Positions 23,258 through 33,004 of a stretch of DNA of 64,000 nt are shown here, one piece after another. The first letter of the stretch is position 1. Every line of letters begins with the position of its first letter. Source of the stretch: Antilocapra americana (taxonomy: Eukaryota; Chordata; Mammalia; Artiodactyla; Antilocapridae); NCBI GenBank assembly GCA_007570785.1, contig ML660203.1, forward strand, positions 8,924,638 through 8,988,637, read 5' to 3'. The notes below the pieces were generated by a model, which was not told the origin of the DNA, ran no database searches, and was given only the letters and a program-made list of their open reading frames with translations. The position numbers and the translations under genes are program-made.

Positions 23258-25378
23258 ATTTCCAGTTGGTTATTAAATCCTGGTGGCTCAGACACCTGCA
23301 ATGAGGGAGACCTGGGTTCAATCCCTGGGTCCGGAAGATCCCCTCGAGAAGAAAATGGCAACCCACTCCAGTATTCTTGCCGGGGAATTCCCATGGACAG
23401 AGGAGCCTGGCGGCTACAGTCCATGGGGCCGCAAAGAATCGGACACGGCTGAGCGACTAACACATTTTCACATGAAGACCCAATTTCATCTTCTGTTCTC
23501 TGCCTCTTCTGCCACTGCCCTACTTCAGGCCTTAGTCGTTCTCATCTGGACTGGAGTAATGATTTCCTCCTCCCCTCCACTCATCCTTTAGTTTCACCCC
23601 TTTTTATCTGACCTCCACCTGGCCCAGAAATAAGATTACATCCTTCTGCTTAAAATCTTCCAGGGACACACTCCTCTATCAACAGCAACAACAATAATAG
23701 CTATTAAGTGCTTATTATGACCTGGGCACTATACTTTACATGCACGATTATCTTATATGTGCCTTCCTCCGATTAAGTTGATGTAGTAGCTACTATTATT
23801 AACCCCATCCATATGGAAAACAGACAAGTGGCATAGGGGAGTTAAGGTTAGCATGCAGGCGGTCTGAATCCAGCACTTCTGCCACTCAACTACACTGTCT
23901 CGCCATAAGCTATCTCTCTATAGAATCAATCTAAAGTTTTTAGCCTGACATTCAAAGCTTCCCAAAGGTTGGTTCCCTCCCCCCGCCCCACCCCAACTCT
24001 TTTGGTCTCTTCCCTATGCTTAGATAGTACATAAGTATTTGGAGTCCATCATGCTGCCTTTCAGCTGACATGTGAATAGCATGGCAGAGTTGCTCTGCCT
24101 CTTGGTGAACTTCTATTCATGCCTTAAGGCCCAGCTCTATTGCCCTCTCCTTGGAGTTTTCCTAATGCTTCTCCTCTTTACCCTCCCATACACAGTGGGT
24201 CAATTTCAGCAATCCCAGATTGTGCATAACTGTCTTCAAACACACAGACTTCCATCCCTCTTGGCACTGGAATCATGTCTGGTTATCTCTGCCTCCTACA
24301 CCTGCCAAGGGCCTGGCATGGAATTGGTGCCCAGAGAATGTCTGAGGAGGGAATGAGTCCAGGGTTGTAAATCTGTGTGTGGGGGTGTGTCTCTGTCCAT
24401 GTCTGCATCTGAGAAGTTGTGCTCTGTATCTGTAGATGTGAATAAGTATATCTGTGTGGGTCACCCCCAGACTAGGTTCTTACCTGCTCGGTGACCAGTC
24501 TCCTTTGTAAAATGGAGATACTAGTATTATCCACCTTGCAAAAATTTTGTTAAGGTTAAATAAGTCAATACACGTATTAAGTGTAGTGAGCACTCACTGA
24601 ATACTGGTTATTTGCTGTGTCTCTGGGGCAGGGGGTGGGGGAGACTGAAGCTACAGGGACTGCAGGAGAGGAGAGAGGAGGCCCTTGTGCAATTATAATG
24701 CAGGCCAGAAACTCCCTTTCTCTGCTTAAATGGAGCCACTGCGACCCCCATTGAGTTTTCCCACTGACTACAGCTTGTCTTTCCCCTGAGTTTCCCCTCA
24801 CCAGTCTTCCTCCACCGTCTCTAGTCTCCTCTTCTGCCTCAGAGTTCTCAGACCTAGTCTTTCCCCAAAACTGCCATCACTTCTCCCAGTGTCTCTCATT
24901 CCTTCCATCTCTCGTCTCATCTCTTTTCACATCTTCCCTAAACTCACCTCCATCCGCCATCACCCTCAGACCTCTCCCTCTCCAGACTTCACCCAGCCAT
25001 CTCTCCCCTCTCCCCATGGCTAATACCCTCACCGTTTCTACCAGCCCCTTTCCCATCTGTCCAGTCTTGTTTCCCCCTAGCCTCCTCCATCTCCCCCCTT
25101 CCCAGGAGCTGAACTGTCACTTCCTCACCTGGGCTTTGGGACACAAACCAGTCCCTAGGATCACCTCCCTCTGGAGAGATCCAGCTGGCTGCAGGCCCAG
25201 AACCTGGGGGATAAACTCTCTTCTGGTCTTGCCCGGGTACCCAGACAGGCTGAGAGTCGCTGGAACCATCCCAGGACAGGACATGTGCCCTCGACTCACC
25301 ATCTGAGGCTTCCTGGCTGCAGAGGGCCTGGCCGGGCAGGAGCAGTAGTGGTAGCAGAGGCAGCAATGTTGTCAACAT
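21658..25378 (-). CDS. PROCR: PROCR, endothelial protein C receptor (EPCR), complete, 4 coding exons
   Basis: Joining 25378-25300, 22915-22664, 22295-22017 and 21776-21658 gives an open frame of 242 codons plus stop. It aligns along its whole length with mammalian EPCR, a CD1/MHC class I-like cell-surface receptor that binds protein C and activated protein C on endothelium. Visible parts: a leucine-rich signal peptide (about residues 1-20); the alpha1-like domain in exon 2; the alpha2-like domain in exon 3; and one membrane helix (about 212-234) with a very short tail ending in Cys242, the position palmitoylated in the family. N-glycosylation sequons are at N50, N67, N139 and N175, matching the four human sites shifted by three. 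C121 and C189 match the conserved disulfide. All introns are GT-AG and of the same phase. The start ATG has A at -3. The protein is slightly longer than human (238) because of the signal peptide and one extra tail Arg. No disruption is seen. Confidence 0.97.
22017..22295 (-). CDS. PROCR: PROCR exon 3 (alpha2-like domain)
   Basis: 279 nt encode residues 111-203 plus one base. It holds the C117-x3-C121 pair, [20 protein letters not shown], sequons N139 and N175, and the [13 protein letters not shown] helix with Cys189. Acceptor is ctacag|TT at 22297-22296; donor is AAAG|gtatga. Confidence 0.96.
22553..22650. promoter_or_regulatory. Dense GC-box cluster inside PROCR intron 2
   Basis: Within about 100 bases there are at least five GC/CACC boxes on the plus strand (CCCGCCTC, CCCGCCCCC, CCCGCCC, CACGCCCCC, CCCGCCCCT, CCCGCCCCC). 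The sequence touches the CpG-rich exon 2, making a local CpG island that does not coincide with the PROCR start. It could be an intragenic regulatory element or only GC-rich exon-flanking DNA. On the minus strand the same bases form spaced G-runs at the 5' end of a 368-nt intron. Confidence 0.4.
22664..22915 (-). CDS. PROCR: PROCR exon 2 (alpha1-like domain)
   Basis: 252 nt, the same length as I recall for the human exon. It encodes residues 27-110, including YFRNPSQVW, sequons N50-A-T and N67-V-S, and the [12 protein letters not shown] segment. Acceptor is ctcag|GC at 22917-22916; donor is T|gtgagt at 22663-22662. Confidence 0.96.
23226..23257. repeat. (C)32 homopolymer in PROCR intron 1
   Basis: 32 consecutive C on the plus strand, hence 32 G in the PROCR sense strand. 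It sits just before a Bov-tA SINE. The length is likely polymorphic and prone to sequencing error. Confidence 0.9.
23270..23466 (+). repeat. Bov-tA SINE in PROCR intron 1
   Basis: TCCTGGTGGCTCAGACACCT through GAGCGACTAACACATTTTCA, near full length, directly after the (C)32 tract. Confidence 0.92.
23470..24360 (+). repeat. L2 with nested MIR in PROCR intron 1
   Basis: L2 3'-region text flanks both sides (TTCTGCTTAAAATCTTCCAG; CATGCCTTAAGGCCCAGCTC). A minus-strand MIR sits at about 23680-23910 (AATAGCTATTAAGTGCTTAT). Confidence 0.65.
24485..24615 (+). repeat. MIR in PROCR intron 1
   Basis: TTTGTAAAATGGAGATACTA followed by the ATTAAGTGTAGTGAGCACTC end region. Confidence 0.65.
25300..25378 (-). 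CDS. PROCR: PROCR exon 1 coding part (signal peptide)
   Basis: 79 nt encode residues 1-26 plus the first base of Gly27: Met followed by a Leu/Pro-rich hydrophobic stretch and then ALCSQEASD. The donor reads G|gtgagt on the minus strand at 25299-25298. Cleavage of the signal peptide is expected around Cys20/Ser21 by analogy with human. Confidence 0.95.
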
Positions 25379-25760
25379 TCTGTAGCTGAGGTGCTCAGCC
25401 CCACCAGGGTTCTTGGCTCTGGCAGACTGGGGGCTCCGACTGGCTGCTGCCTAGGGGAAAAAGAAATGAGGACTGTCTGGGAGGGGAGGAGGCTGGAAGG
25501 AGGAGGCTGGAAGGTGGCCAGGGCTTGGGAGGAGAGAGAGAGGGCAGGCTTATAAAGTGTTATTCTTACCATGTCTCATTTCCTACTAGGGGGCCGGCCT
25601 CCCTCTTCCCCTCCCTCTGCCCCGCCCGGCATCACACCCTCCTGCCCAGACCTGCCTTTTCCCTTTTCCCTGGGCCACTTCCGAGGAACAGTGAGCGGAA
25701 AAGGGGGAGAAGGGCCAGAGAGAAGTCCTGCCCTTGCTGAGTCAGGGGGTGGGGCATCCA
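25379..25760 (-). promoter_or_regulatory. PROCR: PROCR 5' UTR and proximal promoter region
   Basis: This repeat-free block lies directly upstream of the PROCR start. On the minus strand it shows a TATA-like TTTATAAG near 25549-25556, a GC box (CCCCGCCC on plus, 25620-25627), an ETS-type ACTTCCG (25677-25683; CGGAAGT on minus) and an AP-1/MARE-like TGCTGAGTCA (25735-25744). ETS plus AP-1 suits an endothelial gene, but the motifs are only seen by eye and the transcription start is not fixed. Confidence 0.5.
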
Positions 25761-25964
25761 CTTAGAGCAGATTTTAGGATGTTGAGATCAGCATGTTTCT
25801 GGCAGGGAAACTGAGGCCCAGAGAGATGTAAGGAATTACCCAAAGTGTATACATCATGGTGATGTAATCCAGGATTAGAATTCAGTTTTCCAGTATGTTG
25901 ACTACATTTTATCGGAATTTTAAGTAAATAGTAATTATACAATCAGGGATCTTGTTCTCAGAAA

Positions 25965-26110
25965 TAGTCACAAGGGGAGGGAGGTGGGAGGCGGGGGTTT
26001 AGGTTGGGGAACACATGTACACCCATGGCTGATTCATGTCAGTGTATGGCAAAAACCACTACAATACTGTAAAGTAAGTAGCCTCCAATTAAAATAAATT
26101 AATTAAAAGA
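25965..26110 (+). repeat. L1 3' end
   Basis: CATGGCTGATTCATGTCAGT and CCTCCAATTAAAATAAATTA, the short bovine L1 3'-UTR end. Confidence 0.75.
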
Positions 26111-26473
26111 AACAAATAGTCACAAAAAGAAGATAAAGCAGCTTCATCCAGCATTGTTTGAAACAGAGAATTATGAACAATCTAATTCTCGGTAGAGAAT
26201 TAGTTCCTTGCAGTAATAGTTTTCAAAATGAAGTCACAAACTATTAGTGGGCAATGAAGACAATTAGGCAGGTTATGATTAGCAGAGTTTTTCCTTTGAA
26301 TGAAATAGAACAATATAAAAATTTTCAGTGCATCACCCTTAACCAGGGCAAATATTATTTCATGAAATATTTGTTCAACTGTATGTGTGTGTGCATTGGT
26401 TTTGTGCATGTAGATTTCTATGATGGGTATTAAGTAGCCATGTAAAGTGTATTTCTTACTCTAGGAAGCAAAT
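26111..26473. other. Unassigned intergenic sequence
   Basis: AT-rich, no gene or named repeat. Confidence 0.35.
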
Positions 26474-26700
26474 ACAGTAAGTCCCCTATACACAAATGAG
26501 CTCCGTTTTGAGAGTGCGTTAGTAAGTCCAAAAAAGTTAGCCTGGGTACCCAACTAACACAACTAGCTATGTAGTACTGTACTGTAATGGGTTTATAATA
26601 CTTTTGAGACAAATAAACACAAAAAATAAAACATTTTTAATCTTTCAGTACAGTTCCCTGAAAAGTACAGCGGTACAGTACAACAGTTGGCATACAGGGA
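26474..26700 (+). repeat. DNA-transposon-like fragment (Tigger/pogo type, tentative)
   Basis: Begins CAGTAAGTCCCCTATAC and contains AGTACTGTACTGTAATGGG and CAGCGGTACAGTACAAC. I recognise the text as a dispersed mammalian repeat, but the family name is not certain. Confidence 0.4.
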
Positions 26701-27009
26701 CTGGCATGCATGTTCGTGTGAGACCTAAGTGCCTGACTAATCACGGAGCACCACGGCGCCTCACCCCACCTGTAGCCATTTTCCCTTTAAAAAGCCTTGT
26801 ACCATGCGGCTTGGGGCCGCTGCCCTCACTCCGCTGCGTTGGTGTGTGTGTTGCGGTCCAGACCCGGGTCTGCAATACTTCCTCATGCACTTGCATCGGT
26901 GTAAGGCCTCCTGGTGATTTGTGAGATTAGGATCTGGGCATAACATTCGCATCTTTAAACATTTGCAACTTGAAGGTTCATATGTAGGGAACTTACTACC
27001 AATGCCCAC
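26701..27009. other. Unassigned intergenic sequence, partly GC-rich
   Basis: CpG-containing block near 26800-26880 (TTGGGGCCGCTGCCCTCACT). No splice-consistent ORF or known exon recognised. Confidence 0.35.
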
Positions 27010-27175
27010 TCTATTTTCATCATATTACTTAGCACTACCTGAAATTATATTACTTGCTCCTTTACATGTTTATTGTCAAAATGTGCCATCAGAATGTAAG
27101 CTCCATGAGGATAGAGACTGTCCATCTAATTTACTTCTGTACCTAGAACAGTGCAAATAATAGCATAATAAATAA
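27010..27175 (+). repeat. L2 3' end
   Basis: GTAAGCTCCATGAGGATAGA and CCTAGAACAGTGCAAATAAT match the L2 terminal region. Confidence 0.65.
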
Positions 27176-27648
27176 TAAATATCAGCTAGTGGATGACAGA
27201 ATAAGATAGTCATAATATGTAGAAATCAATAGTAAGTTATGGAACATTATATACAGTTTAGAACCACTGATGTGCCAACCACATACACAGCAACTAAACA
27301 ACCTATTTCTTTGTGGGAGTAAATGAATCTGGAAGGATATACATCAAATATAGCAGTGGTTTATTTCTAGGGAGGGGCCTGAGATTAAGAGAGTGTGTGT
27401 GTGTGATGTGTGTTAGGGAAGGCAATCTTGTGAAAGGTTTTCTCTATTTTGTGAAGGATTTTATCATTCTATCTGTATTGTTTGAAAAATTTCCATCTAG
27501 AACGTGACCATGTATCTCTTGTTATATTAAAAATGGAAGTTAAAGTAACAAATTCTGGTAGAAGGTGGCAAATCACTATGAGCTGATGTGTTGACATGAG
27601 ACTTTGATAAATGAAAAAGGAAAGTGTGGAACAATGCATATAGTATTG
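27176..27648. other. Unassigned sequence with a (GT)n tract
   Basis: A (GT)-rich microsatellite at about 27391-27415; possible old MER/MIR debris; no gene. Confidence 0.4.
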
Positions 27649-27824
27649 CTGTGCTGTGCTTAGTCACTCAGTCGTGTCTGACTCTTTGCGACCCCATGGA
27701 CTGTAGCCCACCAGGCTCCTCTGTCCATGGAGATTCTCCAGGCAAGAATACTGGAGTGGGTTGCCATGCCCTCCTCCAGGGGATCTTCCCAACCCAGGGA
27801 TGGGACCCATGTCTGCCACGTATT
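27649..27824 (-). repeat. Bov-tA SINE
   Basis: Minus-strand copy containing CCATGGACTGTAGCCCACCA on plus; the 5' end is truncated. Confidence 0.9.
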
Positions 27825-27825
27825 G

Positions 27826-27870
27826 TATTGGGTTGACCAAAAATTTCATTCAAATTTTTCTGTAAGATAT
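27826..27870 (+). repeat. Mariner terminal fragment
   Basis: TATTGGGTTGACCAAAAATT followed by a TTTTTCTGTAAGAT segment, the terminal inverted repeat of a bovine mariner; only one end is present. Confidence 0.6.
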
Positions 27871-28203
27871 TTCTCTATCAGTAGAGAGTACCTCTGGGAA
27901 ATGGGATTAGATAAAGGGCTGATGGGGAGATTTTAATTTTTTATTTTGCATACGGTTTCTCAGAGGGAGACTTGATGTCATAGAATTGGGGCAAACCTTG
28001 GGCACGTATCAGGCTCCCAGTCTCTGAGCTGAAAATATGCAGCAGTATCCATACTCACCTCTCAGTTGTTATAAAACAACATAGAAATAACAAAGTTTTT
28101 TTCCAGCTCATGAAAACAATCTAGTCTGAAGGAGAAGATGGTTCCTGAACTGGGGCTCAGAAAAAGCAGAAGAATTGAAGTCACTGCCAATTATATTGTC
28201 TCA

Positions 28204-29045
28204 CCTTTTATACAAAATTCAGATCAGTTCAATCCAGTTGCTCAGTCATGTCCAACTCTTTGTGACCCCACAGACTGCAGTACACCAGGCTTCCATCACC
28301 AACTCCCAGAACTTACTCAAATGCATGTCCATCGAGTCGGTGATGCCATCCAACCATCTCATCTTTCCACCATCGGGTCTTTTCCAATGAGTCAACTCTT
28401 CGCATGAGGTGGCCAAAGTATTGGAGTTTCAGCTTCAACATCAGTCCTTCCAATGAACACCCAGAACTGATCTCCTTTAGGATGGACTTGTTGGATCTCC
28501 TTACTGTCCAAGAGATTCTCAAGAATCTTCTCCAACACCACAGTTCAAAAGCGTCAGTTCTTCGGCGCTCAGCTTTCTTTATAGTCCAACTCTCAAATCC
28601 ATACATGACTATTGGAAAAAACAAAGCTTTGACTAGATGGTCCTTTGTTGGCAAAGTAATGTCTCTGTTTTTAAATATGCTGTCTAAGTTTGTCATAACT
28701 TTTCTTCCAAGGAGCAAACATCTTTCAATTTCATGGCTGCAGTCACCATCTGCAGTGATTTTGGAGCCCCCCAAAATAAAGTCTATAACTGTTTCCCCAT
28801 CTATTTGCCATGAAGTGATGGGACCAGATGCCATGATCTTAGTTTTCTGAATGTTGAGCTTTAAGCCAACTTTTTCACTCTCCTCTTTCACTTTCATCAA
28901 GAGGCTCTTTAGTTCTTCTCTTTCTGCCGTAAGGGTGGTGTCATCTGCATATCTGAAGTGAATGATATTTCTCCCAGCAATCTTGATTCCAGCTTGTACT
29001 TCATCCAGCCCAGTGTTTCTCATGTTGTATTCTGCCTATAAGTAC
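28204..29045 (-). mobile_element. BovB LINE, 5'-truncated, reverse-transcriptase C-terminal part
   Basis: The minus strand has a 236-codon open stretch (29023-28313) starting in the RT domain: FRYADD catalytic box, LNIQKTKIMASGPITSWQID, GRKVMTNLDSIFKNRDITLP and YGFESWTIKKAERRRTDAFE. The 3' tail lies at 28204-28312. The endonuclease and the first half of the RT are missing, so it is not functional. Confidence 0.92.
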
Positions 29046-29194
29046 TCTGCATATAAATTTATACAAAATTAGTATGAATTAATTCATACTTGAAGAAGTC
29101 ATTCATGTCTGAAGAATTTTATCACATACACACACAAACCCCCAGCGCTCAGCATAAGAAATAAAATACTACGAATCTAACTGAAGCCCCTTCT

Positions 29195-29740
29195 ATACTC
29201 CTCCCTAATTGCATCTCTCTTGCCCATGGCCCATCATCAAAATAACCACTAATCAGAATTTGCTATTTTTTACAGTCTTACATTTCTGTATTCTTATATG
29301 GCATATGCATTTACTCTTAAATAATATATGGTGGTATTCTGCAAAAGTTGGGCTTTATGTAAGTGGTATTGAAGTGCTTGTATTCCTCTGAAATTTGCTC
29401 TTTTTCTGCCATGTTAAGTCTATTCATTTCCACTGCTTTATGACATGCCATGATTATGAACATATCACAATTTATTCATCCATTTGCCTGTTGTTAGACA
29501 TTTCAGTCTTTTTTTTTTCTAGCTTTTTGCTATTATAAACAGCATGAATGTTCTTATAAACATTTTCTTGTGCATGTGTGGGAGAGCTTTTGTAGATACA
29601 AACCTGGGAGTGGAATTGCTGAGTCATAGGGTATATGCACATCTTCAATTTGACTAGATGTTGCCAAACTGCTTTACAAAAAGGCTGGACCAGTTTATAC
29701 ACTAGTAGTGCTTGAGAGCTCCCTCATCCATCTCCTGGCC
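29195..29740 (-). repeat. L1 3'-UTR fragment
   Basis: Antisense L1M-type text: CATGATTATGAACATATCAC, GGAGTGGAATTGCTGAGTCA, CTAGATGTTGCCAAACTGCT. Confidence 0.7.
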
Positions 29741-29980
29741 AGCTATAGACATCGTCAGGTGTTGGGTGTCAAATGGCACTTTGTTTTGGTTTTCCTTTGC
29801 TTTATCTGGTTCCTAGTGAGTTTGTGTGTCTTTCCTTTGCCTTTTGTCTCCCTTGGGGGCTTGAAGGGTACTTTAGGATGAAGTGTATACGATTGAGCCA
29901 ATTTGGAATTGAAGGCTGTGAGTCTTTGATCTAAGTAGATAGGGCCTGGGTTACTGGGATTATTAAAGTGTATACACACC

Positions 29981-30115
29981 AGGACTTCCCTGGTGGTCCA
30001 GTGGTTAAGACTCCATGCTTACAATGCAGGGGATGCGGGCTTAATCCCTGGTCAGGGAACTAACATCCCACATGCCACATGGCCAAAAACATAAATTAAA
30101 AAATAAAAATTTTAA
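29981..30115 (+). repeat. CHR-type SINE
   Basis: GGACTTCCCTGGTGGTCCAG through CCACATGCCACATGGCCAAA and an A-rich tail. Confidence 0.9.
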
Positions 30116-30254
30116 ACAGTGGATCTACTCCAATATACACAATTACAGAGAGGTCTTTCCCACCAATCTAAGATCTGTCATGGATACAGGGACAACAGCA
30201 ACAGCTGTTTCCCAAGCACCCTCTTCACACACCAGTGCCCTGAAAACTAAGTAG

Positions 30255-30495
30255 CAGAGATAGCAATTATTATAGGTAACGTTTATTGTAGCTAGGAACA
30301 GTGTTAAGATATTTACACAAATAATCTCACATTATTCATATGCCAGCCCTACCAGGTAGGTTTCATTAACGTCGTTTTATAAATAAAGAAGCAGAGGCTT
30401 TGAGAGGGTAAATGACTTACCTAAGGTCATACAGCAAAAGCTCTAATTTGAAACCACATCTCTCTGATGCCAAAGTCTGTGGATTTAACCACCAC
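30255..30495 (-). repeat. MIR
   Basis: Reverse MIR: CAGAGGCTTTGAGAGGGTAA, CTAAGGTCATACAGCAAAAG, TTTAACCACCACGTAATATC. Confidence 0.75.
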
Positions 30496-30649
30496 GTAAT
30501 ATCTCAAAAATTGGGGGTGCTAACTCTCCATCAGTCTATTTTTGAACACATGCTTCCAACATGCTTGAATATTTATGTTATATATATAATATAAAACATG
30601 CCAAAAATTCATACCAAGTGTTAGACCTTTATCGCTTCTTCTGGGTCAG

Positions 30650-30765
30650 ATAGCCCCGGGTTCATTGTCTCCATGTGACAAATTGGATAATTAAAACACA
30701 GAAAGGGTAAATGAACTTGCCCAAGGTCACAGAGCTGAGAAGTGCAGAGCAGGGATTGAAGCTTG
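30650..30765 (-). repeat. MIR fragment
   Basis: CTTGCCCAAGGTCACAGAGC and GCAGAGCAGGGATTGAAGC, the MIR core in reverse. Confidence 0.7.
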
Positions 30766-30859
30766 AAGAGGATGGGGTATGGGATTGGGTACAGGAAAAA
30801 CAGAAAATATTGGGGGTGAGGAAGCTGGTAAGTGGGGACAGCTCAAGGGGTGTCCCCAT

Positions 30860-31260
30860 TCCCTTTCTAAAATCAGGGATAAGAGTGGTAAGAGAAGAGA
30901 AAGGCTGCACTTGGAGCCGGAGCCTCTGCTGCCTCTGGCCTGGGTGGCCGAGGGGGCAGAAAACCACCAAGCAGAGTGGGCACAGGGCCAGACACTGGAA
31001 TTTGACTGAGACCTAAAGAATGAGGGTCCTGTGAGCAAAGGGAAGTGAAGGAAGCAAGTGGTAGGATTTCCCACTGCAAAGAGCACATGCTGGGGAAAGA
31101 TAAGGGAGACAGGAAGCTGAGTAGGGGCCAGTGCTGGAGCAACCCCAGTGGGTGAGCAGAGGCCCTGCCAGGGCCGCAGGAGCTGGGCGGAGCTGGGGAT
31201 TGGCAGGGTGCCCAGCTGGACCTCAGAGAACCAGCCCTCTGCCTCTGTGTGAGCTATTGA
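30860..31260. promoter_or_regulatory. Candidate distal regulatory block about 5.5-5.9 kb upstream of PROCR
   Basis: A GC-rich stretch with no repeat I recognise, flanked by MIR and other old repeats. It carries AGATAAG (31098-31104) next to AGGAAG (31111-31116), a GATA-ETS pairing 6 bases apart, and a GGGCGG box (31185-31190). I recall that human PROCR has a described endothelial element roughly 5.5 kb upstream; identity with this block is inferred from distance and motifs only. Confidence 0.3.
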
Positions 31261-31354
31261 AGAGAGGCAGCTTAACCAACCAGGTCCAACTCAGAAAACA
31301 ACAAATAACAGGAGAGAGTGCTTCCTTCAGGGATTACCTCCCCCCCCCCAGGAT

Positions 31355-31600
31355 GTGAAAAAATAACAATAATATGTATTGAAGCTTATTATGTGCTAAG
31401 CATTGTCAGCAGAGTACTTGTGTTTTATTCTCACTAGTGCCCTGTGAAAGCTATGAAGGCACAGTCATTACTCCCATTTCACAGATGAGGACATTAAGGC
31501 AGAGAACAGTGAACGACCTGCTGGAAGACACCCAACTGGTAAAGACAGATCTCAAATCCAGGTGAGCTGTATCCTAAATATGCTTTCTTAACTATGAAGC
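31355..31600 (-). repeat. MIR
   Basis: TTATTATGTGCTAAGCATTG, CTCCCATTTCACAGATGAGG; reverse MIR. Confidence 0.75.
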
Positions 31601-32025
31601 CATCCTAAAAGGGTAAATGAGATGACTCATACAAAGTACCAGAATACAGTACATATTCCGTAGGTGGAAGAGATAAGAAAGGAACTTGGCTTTGGGGGCA
31701 GCAAACAGAACTGACTGTACAGCAGGAAGAACGGAGGGTAGACATTAACTAGGATTTCCTGAAAGAGAGGCAAAAGAAGAGAGATGAATCTTACTCAAGA
31801 TTTCGCCCTGTACACACTCTCACAGCCCAACTTAGGAAACATGAAAAGATGCCCCTAAAGTAAGATGATTCCAGCTCCTGCCTTCCCAGCAAATGGTGGG
31901 AGACTGGCATTCCTGGCTTGGCACCTGCCCATCTTTCCAGTCTTATCTTTCCACGTATTCCAGAATCTGCTCCTCTTGGTTTCCTGAGCAGAGAACACAT
32001 AAATGTTATCTTTTCACTTTATCTT
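31601..32025. other. Unassigned intergenic sequence
   Basis: No gene and no named repeat. Confidence 0.35.
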
Positions 32026-32995
32026 GTCTTTAGATAAACATAAGTTTCTAATGTTAGCATAATCAACTTTATCATCTTTTCTGTTAGTCTGAGAAATCCT
32101 TCCTTACCCTGGGATCATGAAGACTTTCTCCTATTTATTTTCAAAAGCTTTATAGTTTTGTCTTTTGTCTTTAGGTGTATGGTGTGAAATAGAGATCAAG
32201 ATTAATTTCCTTTATGTGGACAGCCAACTGTCCCAGCACCACTTCTTGAAAGTCTGCCCTTCCTTACTAATTTGCAGTGACATCTGTGATTTATAGTTAG
32301 TTTCTTTTGTTTCAATGGCCTAGTCTTCTCTGCCTGCCCCAATGCCACATTCTCTCAATTAGTATAAACATAATACATCGTCATATCATGCAGATCTTGC
32401 ATATCTTCATATCTTGCAAATCCCACTTTATTCTTCGAGAGTGTCTTGACTGTTGAACTTCTATACATAAATTTTGGAATCATTTTAACAAGTCATTGGG
32501 ATTTTAGTTGCCATTATTAGTACATATAACATGTTAATGGCTTTGGGGAAAATTGACATCTTCAAATATTGAATCATCCAACACCTGATAGAGTATATTC
32601 CATCATTTATTTACATCTCTGCTGGCATCCCAATGATACAGAATCCACCTGCCAATGTAGGAGATGCAGGAGACATGAGTTCGATCTCCAGGTGGGGAAG
32701 ATCCCCTGGAATAGGAAATGGCAGCCCACTCCAGTATTCTTGCATGAAAAATTCCATGGAGAGAGGAGCCTGGCAGTCTACAGTCCATGGGGATCAGAAA
32801 GAGTCAGACACGACTGAGCAACTGAACAAGCTAGGGTCTCCCAGTGTTATGAGTTTCTCTCTAGACATCTTGCCCATACTTTGTTAGATTTCTCCCTTAG
32901 GTCCTTCATATTATAAAATGTTATTGACAATGGTATTTATAAGAAATTTTATGTTCTTACTATTTATTGCTGTATATAGAAATACTGGGACTTCC
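32026..32995 (-). repeat. Antisense L1 split by a Bov-tA
   Basis: Late ORF2/3'-UTR antisense L1 (CCCAGCACCACTTCTTGAAA; TTGGGATTTTAGTTGCCATT) on both sides of a plus-strand Bov-tA at about 32628-32825. Confidence 0.7.
32628..32825 (+). repeat. Bov-tA SINE
   Basis: AATCCACCTGCCAATGTAGG through AGTCAGACACGACTGAGCAA. Confidence 0.9.
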
Positions 32996-33004
32996 CTTAT
33001 GATC

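Noticed and set aside
22745..23452. 235-codon plus-strand ORF antisense to PROCR exon 2
   Set aside because: Ala/Arg/Gly/Pro-rich frame created by CpG-rich DNA; runs through the poly(C) tract and a Bov-tA; no family resemblance.
28313..29023. 236-codon minus-strand ORF
   Set aside because: It is the C-terminal reverse-transcriptase part of a 5'-truncated BovB; no endonuclease, promoter or full ORF, so a repeat remnant and not a host gene.
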